NCBI RefSeq assembly: GCF_035605935.1
Contig: NZ_DATNGK010000104.1
Coordinates: 1 to 64,000, forward strand
Reading direction: 5' to 3'
Source: Actinocrinis sp035605935
GTDB taxonomy: Bacteria; Actinomycetota; Actinomycetes; Streptomycetales; Catenulisporaceae
DNA: 64,000 bases
The notes under the pieces were generated by a model. The model searched no databases and was not told where the DNA came from. It worked only from the letters and a program-made list of their open reading frames with translations. How positions within the stretch are numbered: the stretch's first letter is position 1; every line of letters begins with the position of its first letter. Made by a program: the position numbers and the translations under genes. Below are positions 1 to 8,145 of the stretch, one piece after another.

Positions 1-150
1 CGGGGCGAGGTTCGCCAGGTTGCCGGAATAGGTCAGCTTGTCGTACACGGTCACCGTGTGCTCGCCGCTGCCGTCGAGTTGCCCGCCGAGCAGCCCGCGC
101 ACATACTCCGAGCCGATGAAACCGGCTCCGCCGGTAACCAGAATCCTCAT
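1..150 (-). CDS. rmlB: dTDP-glucose 4,6-dehydratase, N-terminal fragment
   Basis: Only the first 50 codons lie in the window; the gene runs off the left edge. The N-terminus carries the Rossmann motif GGAGFIGS, followed by YDKLTYSGNLANL, which is typical of RmlB. RmlB converts dTDP-glucose to dTDP-4-keto-6-deoxyglucose, the common precursor of the deoxysugars made by the genes near 20-24 kb. It is divergent from rmlA with 53 bp between the starts. The identification is firm for the family; activity cannot be judged from a fragment. Confidence 0.9.
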   Translation of the reverse strand, partial: MRILVTGGAGFIGSEYVRGLLGGQLDGSGEHTVTVYDKLTYSGNLANLAP

Positions 151-203
151 GCGCCATACCTATTCGCGAGCGGTATTGAAGCGCTCGCATTTAGCTTGGG
201 GCG

Positions 204-1151
204 ATGAAGGGGATCCTGTTGGCCGGCGGGACCGGCTCGCGGCTGTGGCCGCTGACCCAGGCCGTCTCCAAGCAGTTGCTGCCGGTCTTCGACAAACCGA
301 TGATCTACTATCCGCTCTCCACGCTGATGCTGTCGGGCATCCGCGAGATCCTGATCATCACCACACCCGAGGACCGCGCGGCGTTCCAGCGGCTGCTCGG
401 CGACGGCTCGCAGCTCGGCCTCAGTCTCCAATACGTGGTCCAGCCGAGCCCGGACGGCCTGGCTCAGGCCTTCCTGCTCGGCGAGCGGTTCATCGGCGCC
501 GACCGGGTGGCGCTGGTGCTCGGCGACAACATCCTGCACGGCGCCCGGGTCGGCCGGCAGCTACGCGCCTGCGCCTCGATCGACGGCGGCCTGATCTTCG
601 CGTATCCGGTCGCCGATCCCACCGCGTACGGCGTGGTCGAGTTCGACCGGCACGGCCGCGCGATCTCGATCGAGGAGAAGCCGGACAAGCCGCGCTCGCG
701 CTACGCCATACCAGGCCTCTACTACTACGACAACGAGGTCGTCGAGATCGCCAAGGGTCTCAAGCCGAGCGCGCGGGGCGAACTGGAGATCACGGCGGTC
801 AACAACGTCTACCTGGCCGCCGGGCGGTTGACCGTCTCAACGCTCGACCGCGGCACCGCGTGGCTCGACACCGGCACATTCTCCTCCCTGGTGCAGGCCG
901 CCGAGTTCGTGCGCGTCGTCGAGGAACGCCAGGGCTTCAAGATCGGCTGCGTCGAGGAACTCGCGTGGCGGGCCGGCTTCATCGACGCGGATCAGCTGCG
1001 CCGCCTGGCACAGCCGCTGCTCAAAAGCGGCTACGGACAATACCTGCTCGACCTCGCGGACGAGGAGGAGAGCGCCGCCGTGACGCCGCGACTCGCCGCG
1101 GAGCCCGAGCTGCTGGCCCTGGCCCGCGAAGCGTCACAGCGCGTCGGGTGA
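204..1151 (+). CDS. rmlA: glucose-1-phosphate thymidylyltransferase
   Basis: The 315-residue protein starts with the nucleotidyltransferase signature LAGGTGSRLWPLT (residues 6-18) and contains the conserved EEKPDKPRS stretch and a GTAWLDTGT motif. It activates glucose-1-phosphate with dTTP, the first step of dTDP-deoxysugar supply. It is divergently paired with rmlB and followed by a strong terminator, so it appears monocistronic. Its length is slightly above the usual 290-300 residues of RmlA; secondary-metabolite RmlA proteins are often this long. Nothing looks damaged. Confidence 0.95.
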   Translation: MKGILLAGGTGSRLWPLTQAVSKQLLPVFDKPMIYYPLSTLMLSGIREILIITTPEDRAAFQRLLGDGSQLGLSLQYVVQPSPDGLAQAFLLGERFIGADRVALVLGDNILHGARVGRQLRACASIDGGLIFAYPVADPTAYGVVEFDRHGRAISIEEKPDKPRSRYAIPGLYYYDNEVVEIAKGLKPSARGELEITAVNNVYLAAGRLTVSTLDRGTAWLDTGTFSSLVQAAEFVRVVEERQGFKIGCVEELAWRAGFIDADQLRRLAQPLLKSGYGQYLLDLADEEESAAVTPRLAAEPELLALAREASQRVG

Positions 1152-1196
1152 CCGGGAACCGGCGAGCAGAATCAATAGGCGAAGATATCGCATGAG

Positions 1197-1236
1197 GAAG
1201 CCCGGTCCGCCGCGCCATTGCGACGGACCGGGCTTC
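1197..1236. terminator. Rho-independent-type hairpin after rmlA
   Basis: A 13-bp perfect stem (1197-1209 with 1224-1236) with a 14-nt loop lies between the convergent ends of rmlA and the SRPBCC gene. It can serve both strands. There is no long T run, as is common in high-GC actinomycetes. Confidence 0.75.
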
Positions 1237-1283
1237 GCGTCCGGCGGAGGGGAGGGGCCTGACCGCCGAAGTCTTGCGACGCG

Positions 1284-1312
1284 CAGGCGCTGGTTCTAAA
1301 GCACGCGCTAGG
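1284..1312. repeat. Partial copy of the MITE-like element (right end only)
   Basis: These 29 bases match 17330-17358, the right end of the inverted-repeat element at 17190-17357, with four mismatches. A further CTTGCGA match lies just to the left. The stop codon of the SRPBCC gene (1308-1310 on the plus strand) lies inside it, within a CTAG like the one bounding the complete element. No matching left end is visible nearby, so this is a decayed remnant. Confidence 0.55.
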
Positions 1313-1838
1313 GCGCTACCGCGCCGGCCAGCACCTGATCGACGAGCGTTGCGAACTTGGCCAGCGTGTCGCCGGGACTGGGCCCGTCCAGCGCGGCGCG
1401 GATCGAGACTGCCCATTCGCCGTGCTTGTGCAGCTTCTCGTGCGACAGTTCGACGATGGAGCGGTCCGGGCCGTCCGGGGTGAAGGTCACCACGATCTCG
1501 CTGGCCTTATCGTCATCGTCGATGGGCCGCCAGCGCCCGTCGATCCGCCAGGACAGCGCGATCCGCACCGGCGGCTCCCAGACCAGCACCCGGCCCCAGT
1601 CGGCGATCACCGCGTCCGCGTCCACCTCGTACCAGCGACCGCCCGGCCACTTCTCGAACTCGATCCTGACCCGCTGCCCCGGCACCAGCTTGTGGTCCGA
1701 CGGCCACCAGCCCAGCGGATGGCCGGCGAAGATCTCGAACGCGCGCTCGGCCGGGACCGGCACGCTCACCTGCTTGCGCACCGGCGGGACCGAAGCCTCC
1801 TCGGCATCCGGAACCGCCGGCGAGGGCGAAATGGACAA
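1308..1838 (-). CDS. SRPBCC/AHSA1-family protein
   Basis: A 176-residue protein of the START/Bet v1-like fold. It has the VPAERAFEIFAGHPLGWWP opening typical of AHSA1-type SRPBCC proteins and the later VWEPPVRIALSW strand. The start is taken as the TTG at 1838 because a GGAGG lies 5 nt upstream; longer readings have a shadow-like Arg/Pro-rich N-terminus. Family members in clusters act as cyclases, ligand carriers or self-sacrificing resistance proteins (CalC type); nothing here decides between these. It is divergent from the KSIII gene. Its last codons and stop lie in a MITE remnant, so the C-terminus may have been altered by that insertion. Confidence 0.75.
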   Translation of the reverse strand: MSISPSPAVPDAEEASVPPVRKQVSVPVPAERAFEIFAGHPLGWWPSDHKLVPGQRVRIEFEKWPGGRWYEVDADAVIADWGRVLVWEPPVRIALSWRIDGRWRPIDDDDKASEIVVTFTPDGPDRSIVELSHEKLHKHGEWAVSIRAALDGPSPGDTLAKFATLVDQVLAGAVAP

Positions 1839-2074
1839 GGAAACCTCCCGGGTCGGCGATACAGGGTGACGGCGATGTTCGCCCGCCGATCTCGCCGGGC
1901 GGTGGAGCGCGGATGGAGTGCGCGGCTTGCGGGGCAGGCCGCGGTGCCGAGTGCCCCGCCCACACCAGGGGGCCGCGATCGCGCCGGTCGATCCGGTCTC
2001 CGGCACCGCTGCACCCCGCGTCGAGCCGATCCGCGCACGCTCCCGGCACCGATCCATCGATCCGGGGAGCATGG

Positions 2075-3229
2075 GTGAGAATCGAAGACGTCTACATCCG
2101 AGGCACCGGCGTGCGATTGCCCGCGCGGCTGATGGTGCAGGACGCCGTCGCTTCAGGCGAGTGCGATCCGAAGCTGGTAGCGCGCACCGGAGCCGTCTCG
2201 GTCTGCGTCTCCGCGGGGGAGTCGGCGGCCGAGATGGCGGCGCACGCGGCCCGCGACGCCCTCTCCCGCGCCGGATCGACTCCCGGCGACGTCGAGCTGA
2301 TCCTGCACGCCGACACCTATCACCAAGGCCAGGACCTGTGGCCGGTGGCCTCCTACATCCAGCGCGAGACGGTGCGCAACCAGTGCCTGGCGGTGGAGAT
2401 CCGGCAGATGTCCAACGGGGGCCTGGCCGCCCTCGACCTGGCCTGCGCGTACCTGCGCCGGAGCGAGCACCGCACGGACGCGCTGCTGACCGCCGCCGAC
2501 CGGTTCTGCCCGCCCGGCATCGACCGCTGGCGCACCGATCCGGGCACCCCCTATGCCGACGGCGCCGCCGCCGTGGTGCTCTCCCGGCGCGGCGGCTTCG
2601 CCCGGCTGCTTTCGGTGGCGGTCAACGCGGACTCGGAACTCGAGGAGATGCACCGCGGGCAGGAGCCGTTCAGCCCGGCGCCGCTGAGCATCCGCACACC
2701 GGTCGACTTCGACGCGGCCAAACGGTACTTCACCAGCTGCTACGGCCTGTCCTTCGCGATAAGCCGCACGACCGCGGGCCAACGGGCCGCGGTGAAACAG
2801 GCCTTGGCGGACGCGCAGCTGGAACTCGAAGAGGCGCAATGGGTGATCCTGCCGCACTTCGGTCGCCGCCGGCTTGAATCCATCTACCTCCAGCAGTACG
2901 GCATCCCGATCGAACGCACCACGTGGGAGTGGAGCCGCACAGTCGGCCACCTCGGCGCCGCCGACCAGTTCGCCAGCCTGGACCACCTGGTCTCCAGCGG
3001 CGCGGCTCGGCCCGGGGATCACTGTGTCCTGATCTCGGTCGGCGCCGGATACAGCTGGGGCGCCGCCGTCCTGCGGATCACCGAGCGACCCGCGTGGTGC
3101 GCCGAGGCCGAGGGGGAGCAGGGCGCGGCGCCGGTTCAGCGCGGGATCCAGGAGAGCTCGAGTTCGCCCGCCCATCATGAGCCGCCGATGGCGAACCCGA
3201 CAGTGGAGAAAGCGAAGGTGGCCAGGTGA
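2075..3229 (+). CDS. KSIII-like starter synthase/acyltransferase, Ser in place of active-site Cys (DpsC/CerJ group)
   Basis: A 384-residue thiolase-fold protein of the FabH family. Aligning its EIRQMSNGG (residues 109-117) with the FabH active-site region puts Ser113 where FabH has Cys. DpsC of daunorubicin biosynthesis has the same Cys-to-Ser change and selects the starter acyl group. The His of PHFGRR is kept, while the usual Asn position reads GHLGAAD. The likely role is choosing or transferring the starter acyl unit to the type II PKS; the related CerJ group acylates sugars, so ester formation is an alternative. The GTG start at 2075 follows a GGGGAG. It overlaps the next gene by 4 bp (GTGA), so the two are translationally coupled. 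Confidence 0.88.
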   Translation: MRIEDVYIRGTGVRLPARLMVQDAVASGECDPKLVARTGAVSVCVSAGESAAEMAAHAARDALSRAGSTPGDVELILHADTYHQGQDLWPVASYIQRETVRNQCLAVEIRQMSNGGLAALDLACAYLRRSEHRTDALLTAADRFCPPGIDRWRTDPGTPYADGAAAVVLSRRGGFARLLSVAVNADSELEEMHRGQEPFSPAPLSIRTPVDFDAAKRYFTSCYGLSFAISRTTAGQRAAVKQALADAQLELEEAQWVILPHFGRRRLESIYLQQYGIPIERTTWEWSRTVGHLGAADQFASLDHLVSSGAARPGDHCVLISVGAGYSWGAAVLRITERPAWCAEAEGEQGAAPVQRGIQESSSSPAHHEPPMANPTVEKAKVAR

Positions 3230-4776
3230 ATCCCACGGCTGTGGCCGCGCCGGCCGAGGCGCTGGAGAAGTTCTACGCGCAGCAGGCGCGCTGGGAGGCG
3301 GCCGCCGACGGCTCGGGGCTGCTCGAAGCAGAGATCGAAGTACCGCTCGACTACGCGGACCCGGCCGGCGAGCGGATCCGGATCACGGTCGGCCTGCTGC
3401 CCGCGAGCGATCCGGCGCGGCGGCGCGGCGTCCTGGTCGCGCTCAACGGCGGCCCGGGCGGGCATAACGGACTCGGCCCGCGGATGCCGCTGCGCCTCGC
3501 CGGCAGCGCGGTGCACGAGGTCTACGACCTGGTGGGCTTCGACCCGCGCGGCTGGGGCCGCTCGGCGCCGCTGCTGCGGGAGGTCACCGTGCCCACGGCG
3601 CCGTGGTCCTCCCGGCCCGCCGACGCGGACTTCGAGCTGATCGCGCAGGACATGAAGGCGGTGGAGGAAGCGGCCGCGCGGCTCGGCGGCCGGCTTCGCG
3701 CGCACGTGACCACGTCGAACGTGGCGCGCGACCTCGACGTGATCCGCGCCGTGCTCGGCGAGGAGAAGATCAGCCTGCTGGGATACGCGGACGGCACGCA
3801 CACCGGATCCGTCTACGGCACGCTGTTCGGCGCCCGGGTCGACCGGCACGTGTTCGACTCCCCGGTCGACCCGGCCGCGATGTGGCGCGGCCAGTACATG
3901 ACCCAGGCGGTCGCGATCCGCCGCAATGTCGACGCGTGGGCGGCCTGGACCGCCGAGCGCAACCTGACCTACGGCCTCGGCGCCGCCGCCGCGGCGGTCA
4001 TCGACAGCGTCGAACTGCTCGGCGCCCGGCTGGCCGAGTCCCCGTTCGGCGGCGTGGACCAGACCGTCCTGGACGGCGCGGTCGGCCTCGGCTCGACCCA
4101 CCGGCCGCTGTGGGGCGAGCTGGCCGCGACCGTCGCCGCGCTGCGCGCCGGGGACTTCGCCGCGGTGAAGGCCGCCTGGCTTTTCGCCGCTCCCGACTGG
4201 GAGCGGCCCGCGCCGGGGGCGACCACGCAGTCCGGGGTCGTCGAGGCCGCCACCGCCGAGGGCGACTGGCCCAAGGACCTGGAGGTCTACTACCGGGACA
4301 TGCGCGAGTACCGCGATAAGTACCCATACGGCTACGGCGTGCTGCGCGCGGCGCCCTGGGTCTCCGCCTTCCGCGCCACCGAGCCGCTGGAGCCGATGCC
4401 CGTCGTCGCGCGCGAGTACTACGCGCCCGGCCTGGTCGTACACGCCGAAGGCAACCCGACGCTGTCGTACCTCGGCGGCGTCGAGATGGCCAAGCGCCTC
4501 GGCGACCGGCTCATCACCGTCGCGGACGACGGCCGCAACGAGATCTTCTTCGCCCGGCGCATCGCAGCCGTCGATGAAGCGGTCACCGCCTACCTGGTCG
4601 ACGGCGTGCTGCCCGAATCAGACCTCGTCGTATCCGGGACCGCGCGGCCGCAGGTGGCCGCCGACCGGGATCTCGGCGGCGCTCCCGCGCCCAACGCCGG
4701 GGCCGCGCCGAAGACCGAGCAGATCGAACGGTACCTCGAACAGAACCGGGCCGCGCTGAAGCCGCGCGTTGAGTAG
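3226..4776 (+). CDS. alpha/beta-hydrolase-fold protein, TAP-like, catalytic triad lost (copy 1)
   Basis: A 516-residue member of the tripeptidyl-aminopeptidase-like alpha/beta hydrolase family. The oxyanion-region motif NGGPGG (residues 74-79) and GFDPRGWG (104-111) are intact. The nucleophile elbow, normally GxSxG, reads GYADG (186-190), with Ala188 where Ser belongs. In the C-terminal lid the usual Asp of LDP reads GNP, and the His of the final GHG-type motif is replaced within DDGRNE. No Ser-Asp-His triad can be assembled. Its paralogue at 36243-37805 has the same losses. It is coupled to the KSIII gene and precedes the P450. A non-hydrolytic role (ring closure, scaffold, binding) is inferred; the substrate is unknown. 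Confidence 0.85.
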   Translation: MNPTAVAAPAEALEKFYAQQARWEAAADGSGLLEAEIEVPLDYADPAGERIRITVGLLPASDPARRRGVLVALNGGPGGHNGLGPRMPLRLAGSAVHEVYDLVGFDPRGWGRSAPLLREVTVPTAPWSSRPADADFELIAQDMKAVEEAAARLGGRLRAHVTTSNVARDLDVIRAVLGEEKISLLGYADGTHTGSVYGTLFGARVDRHVFDSPVDPAAMWRGQYMTQAVAIRRNVDAWAAWTAERNLTYGLGAAAAAVIDSVELLGARLAESPFGGVDQTVLDGAVGLGSTHRPLWGELAATVAALRAGDFAAVKAAWLFAAPDWERPAPGATTQSGVVEAATAEGDWPKDLEVYYRDMREYRDKYPYGYGVLRAAPWVSAFRATEPLEPMPVVAREYYAPGLVVHAEGNPTLSYLGGVEMAKRLGDRLITVADDGRNEIFFARRIAAVDEAVTAYLVDGVLPESDLVVSGTARPQVAADRDLGGAPAPNAGAAPKTEQIERYLEQNRAALKPRVE

Positions 4777-4804
4777 ACGGCCCCATCCAGAGAAAGGACC
4801 GGCC

Positions 4805-6013
4805 TTGACCGAGACGGCAACCGAGACCCCGCTGTTCCCCTGGTTCCGCGGCTGTCCCATGAATGCGCCCGAGCTGTACGGCGAGCTGCGCCGAACCGAG
4901 CCGATCGCCCGGGTGAAGCTGGCCACGGGGCGCGAGGCATGGGTCGTCACCAGCTACGAGCTGGTGAAGCAGGTGCTCACGGACCCGCGATCCAGTTCGG
5001 ACCGGGCCCACGACGGCTTCCCGTACTACATTCCGATCCCCGACCAGTTCAAGACGGACTGCTCCTTCATCGGCTGGGACCCGCCCAAGCACACCCTGCA
5101 CCGGCGGATGGCCGCGCTGTCCGGCGAGTTCACCAAGAAGCGGGTGCTGGACATGCGCCCGCGGATGCAGGAGATCGTCGACGAGTGCGTCGACGCGATG
5201 ATCGCGAAGGGCTCGCCCGCCGACCTGGTGCACGAGGTGGCGCTCAAGGTTCCGCTGACCATCGTCTGCGGCATCCTCGGCGTGCCGACCGAGGACCAGG
5301 CCGCCCTGCACTCCTTCACCGAGGTGCTGTTCGGCGGCGGCAGCTCCGCGGACCAGCGCGAGCGGGCGATCACCGGGTTCGGCGAGTACCTGCAGACCCT
5401 GGTCGAGCGCAAGGAGCGGGAACCCGGCGACGACCTGATCAGCCGGATGATCGCCAAGTACCGCGCCGAGGGGATCTACGACCGCAGGGAGATGTGCAAC
5501 GTCACGCGGCTGCTGCTCAACGGCGGTCACGAGACCAGCGCCGCGATGATCGCGCTGAGCACCATGACGCTGCTCGAGTACCCTGACCAGCTGGCGAAGA
5601 TCAAGGCCGATCCGTCCCTGATCCCGGACGCGGTCGAGGAACTGCTGCGCTACCTCTCCCCGGGGGACCTGGCCACCTCGCGGGTCGCCCTGGAGGACAT
5701 GCAGGTCGGCGATGTCACAGTGCGCAAGGGCGAAGGCATCATCGTGCTCGGCATGGCCGCCAACCGCGACCCCGCCGCGTTCGACGACCCCGACACGCTC
5801 GACATCCACCGCGAGTCGCGCCACCACGTCGCCTTCGGCCACGGCATCCACCACTGCATCGGCGCGGAGATCGCGCGGGTTGAGCTCGCCATCGTGATCC
5901 GCACCCTGTTCGAGCGGCTGCCGAACCTGCGGCTCGCCAAGCCCTGGAACGAGCTGCGCTACAAGGACGGCAACGTCATGTACGGCGTCTACGAGATGCC
6001 GGTCGCCTGGTAA
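4805..6013 (+). CDS. cytochrome P450 (first)
   Basis: A 402-residue bacterial class I P450. The I-helix motif GGHETSA, the K-helix ExxR within EELLRY, and the heme loop FGHGIHHCIG with its Cys ligand are all present. The TTG at 4805 is chosen because GAGAAAGGA sits just upstream and the protein then begins like other actinomycete P450s. It is followed by ferredoxin, ferredoxin reductase and a second ferredoxin, which would form its electron supply. It probably oxidises the polyketide; epoxidation is attractive given the epoxide hydrolase and DNA glycosylase just downstream, but this is inference. Confidence 0.95.
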   Translation: MTETATETPLFPWFRGCPMNAPELYGELRRTEPIARVKLATGREAWVVTSYELVKQVLTDPRSSSDRAHDGFPYYIPIPDQFKTDCSFIGWDPPKHTLHRRMAALSGEFTKKRVLDMRPRMQEIVDECVDAMIAKGSPADLVHEVALKVPLTIVCGILGVPTEDQAALHSFTEVLFGGGSSADQRERAITGFGEYLQTLVERKEREPGDDLISRMIAKYRAEGIYDRREMCNVTRLLLNGGHETSAAMIALSTMTLLEYPDQLAKIKADPSLIPDAVEELLRYLSPGDLATSRVALEDMQVGDVTVRKGEGIIVLGMAANRDPAAFDDPDTLDIHRESRHHVAFGHGIHHCIGAEIARVELAIVIRTLFERLPNLRLAKPWNELRYKDGNVMYGVYEMPVAW

Positions 6014-6171
6014 GCCAGCCCTCTGCCAAACAACGCGCCGGCCGCGGCCGGGCCGCCGTCCCGACCGGACGGTGACCCGGCCGAAGGCCGCACCACGGGC
6101 GGGTTGCCCGACCCGCCGCCGAACTTCGACTGATCCGACTGCCCGAGTCGGCGAATCTACCCGGAGGTCTG

Positions 6172-6492
6172 ATGGCCACGATCACCTACCGCCACCCGGA
6201 CGGGAGCACGACCGTGCTGGACGTGCCCTCCGGCAGCAACGTGATGCGCGGCGCCTTGGCCAACGGCGTGGACGGCATCGAGGGCGAGTGTGGCGGCGAC
6301 GGCATCTGCGCCACCTGCCACGTGTACATCGAGCAGTGCCCCGTGGCCTTCCCGCCGGTCGACGAGAACGAGGACGAGCTGCTCGACTGCACCGCCAGTC
6401 CGCGCCGCGACAACAGCCGGCTCTCCTGCCAGCTGCCGATCACCGACGAACTGAGCACCCTGGTCGTGCTCCTCCCGGAAAAGCAGGTCTGA
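6172..6492 (+). CDS. [2Fe-2S] ferredoxin, putidaredoxin type (first)
   Basis: A 106-residue ferredoxin with the cluster ligands in CGGDGICATC (Cys-x5-Cys-x2-Cys) and a fourth Cys in LSCQLP. This is the adrenodoxin/putidaredoxin pattern that passes electrons from an FAD reductase to a P450. CGGAGG-type spacing upstream (GGAGG, then ATG at 6172) supports the start. The reductase begins 4 bp after its stop, so they are cotranscribed. Confidence 0.95.
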   Translation: MATITYRHPDGSTTVLDVPSGSNVMRGALANGVDGIEGECGGDGICATCHVYIEQCPVAFPPVDENEDELLDCTASPRRDNSRLSCQLPITDELSTLVVLLPEKQV

Positions 6493-6495
6493 GAC

Positions 6496-7692
6496 ATGGC
6501 AGGATCGCCGATCGTCATCGTGGGCGCGGGGCAGGGCGGCATGCAGGCCGCGGCCTCGCTGCGGGACGCGGGCTTCGACGGCCCGGTCACCCTCGTCGGG
6601 GCCGAGCCCCAGCCGCCCTATGACCGGCCGCCGCTGTCCAAGCAGTACCTCAACGGAGAAGTCGACGCGGCCGCCCTCGCGCTACGCACCCCGGCGTTCT
6701 ATCAAAATCAGGACATTGATCTGCGGGTGGACACGCGGGTCGCCGGGATCGACCGGGCGAACGCGGCCGTCGTGCTGGACTCCGGCGCGCGCCTTCCCTA
6801 TGAGCGGTTGATCCTGGCTACCGGCAGCATCCCGCGGCGCCTGCCGGTGCCCGGCGCCGATCACCCCGGCGTCCTGGTCCTGCGCACCCTCGCGCAGGCC
6901 CGGGTCCTGCGCGACCGGCTCGCGGCGCCGCGGCGCGTCGTCGTGATCGGCGCGGGCTTCACCGGACTCGAAGTTGCGGCGGCCGCGCGCTCGGCCGGCC
7001 ACGAGGTGACCGTCATCGAAGCGCTGGACCGGGTGCTGGCCCGCGCCGTCTCGGTGCCGGTCTCCGAGCACGTGACCCGGCTTCACCGCGGCCGAGGCGT
7101 CGACATCCGGTTCGGCCGGCAGGTCGAGGCGATCGAGGGCGAAGCCGACGGGCCGCTTCGCGCGGTCCGGCTGGCCGGCGGCGAGAGCGTGCCCGCGGAC
7201 CTGGTCGTGGTCGGCATCGGCGTGGTGCCGGACACCGCGCTGGCAGCGGAGGCCGGGCTCGCCGTGGCCAACGGCGTCGTGGTCGACGCCTACCTGCGCA
7301 CCAGCGACCCCGCGATCCACGCGATCGGTGACTGCGCCCTGTTCCCCAGCCCGTTCGCCGACGACCCGCTGCGGCTGGAATCGGTGCAGAACGCGGTCGA
7401 CCAGGCCAAATGCGCGGCCGAGTTCATCGCGAAGGACGGCCTGGCGGCCAGGCCGTACAGCGCGGTCCCGTGGTTCTGGACCGATCAGTACTCTGACAAG
7501 CTCCAGATCGCCGGGATCACCACCGGACACGACCGCACCGAGCTGGCCGGCGACCCGGAACAGGGCCGGTTCTCCGTGCACTGCTTCCGCGGCGAGCGGT
7601 TGGTCGGCGTCGAGTCGATCAACCGGCCGGCCGAGCACATCAAGGCTCGCAGGCAGCTGGCCGCCGCGGGCACCCTGGCCGGCGCGGTCTGA
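6496..7692 (+). CDS. NAD(P)H-dependent ferredoxin reductase (FAD, putidaredoxin-reductase type)
   Basis: A 398-residue two-Rossmann-domain flavoprotein. The FAD site GAGQGGMQAA is at residues 10-19, the NAD(P)H site is in VIGAGFTGLEVA, and the C-terminal FAD motif is in IHAIGDCA. The C-terminal domain (WFWTDQYSDKLQIAG) is typical of ferredoxin and rubredoxin reductases. It would reduce both flanking ferredoxins. It is the only such reductase seen, so the P450 at 29343-30548 may depend on it too. Confidence 0.95.
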   Translation: MAGSPIVIVGAGQGGMQAAASLRDAGFDGPVTLVGAEPQPPYDRPPLSKQYLNGEVDAAALALRTPAFYQNQDIDLRVDTRVAGIDRANAAVVLDSGARLPYERLILATGSIPRRLPVPGADHPGVLVLRTLAQARVLRDRLAAPRRVVVIGAGFTGLEVAAAARSAGHEVTVIEALDRVLARAVSVPVSEHVTRLHRGRGVDIRFGRQVEAIEGEADGPLRAVRLAGGESVPADLVVVGIGVVPDTALAAEAGLAVANGVVVDAYLRTSDPAIHAIGDCALFPSPFADDPLRLESVQNAVDQAKCAAEFIAKDGLAARPYSAVPWFWTDQYSDKLQIAGITTGHDRTELAGDPEQGRFSVHCFRGERLVGVESINRPAEHIKARRQLAAAGTLAGAV

Positions 7693-7720
7693 GCCGGCCC
7701 CGACGAGACCAGGAGACGAC

Positions 7721-8056
7721 GTGCCTCAGATCACCTACGTGCGAACCGACGGAACCAGCGACACCGTCGAGGTCCCGGTCGGCACCAGCGTCATGCGCGG
7801 CGCGGTGCGCGAAGGCGTCGCGGGCATCGTGGCCGAGTGCGGCGGCGCCGGCATGTGCGGCACCTGCCACATCTTCCTACCGGAGGAGCAGCGGCTGGCC
7901 CGCGGCATCGCGCCGATCCATCCCCTCGAGGACGAGGTGCTGGAGACCACCTCCTGCCCGCGGCGGGAGAACAGCAGGCTCGGCTGCCAGCTCGCCGTGA
8001 CCGAACGCTGCGACGGACTCGCCGTGGACCTGCCCGAGCACCAGGTCCTGCCCTAA
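7721..8056 (+). CDS. [2Fe-2S] ferredoxin, putidaredoxin type (second)
   Basis: A 111-residue ferredoxin from a GTG start preceded by AGGAG. Ligands are in CGGAGMCGTC, with a fourth Cys in LGCQLAV. It is clearly a paralogue of the first ferredoxin on the other side of the reductase (shared VMRGA near residue 25 and SCPRRENSRLGCQL versus DCTASPRRDNSRLSCQL). Two ferredoxins around one reductase suggest one for each of the two P450s in the window, or electron supply to the Fe-S sugar dehydratase at 22.8 kb; this is inference. Confidence 0.92.
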   Translation: MPQITYVRTDGTSDTVEVPVGTSVMRGAVREGVAGIVAECGGAGMCGTCHIFLPEEQRLARGIAPIHPLEDEVLETTSCPRRENSRLGCQLAVTERCDGLAVDLPEHQVLP

Positions 8057-8145
8057 CGCACGCGCGGCGTGGCCCCCGAAGACGGGGCCACGGTCCGCCA
8101 GCCAGCCTTTTCGACGAAAGCTGCCGACCGACCGAGGAGCCGGCG

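Noticed and set aside
3175..4443. Long open frame antisense to the first TAP-like gene (similar ones at 4583-5854, 35394-36240 and 37906-39534)
   Set aside because: Arg/Gly/Pro/Ala-rich translations without motifs, no ribosome-binding sites, and complete overlap with well-supported genes; these are typical high-GC shadows.
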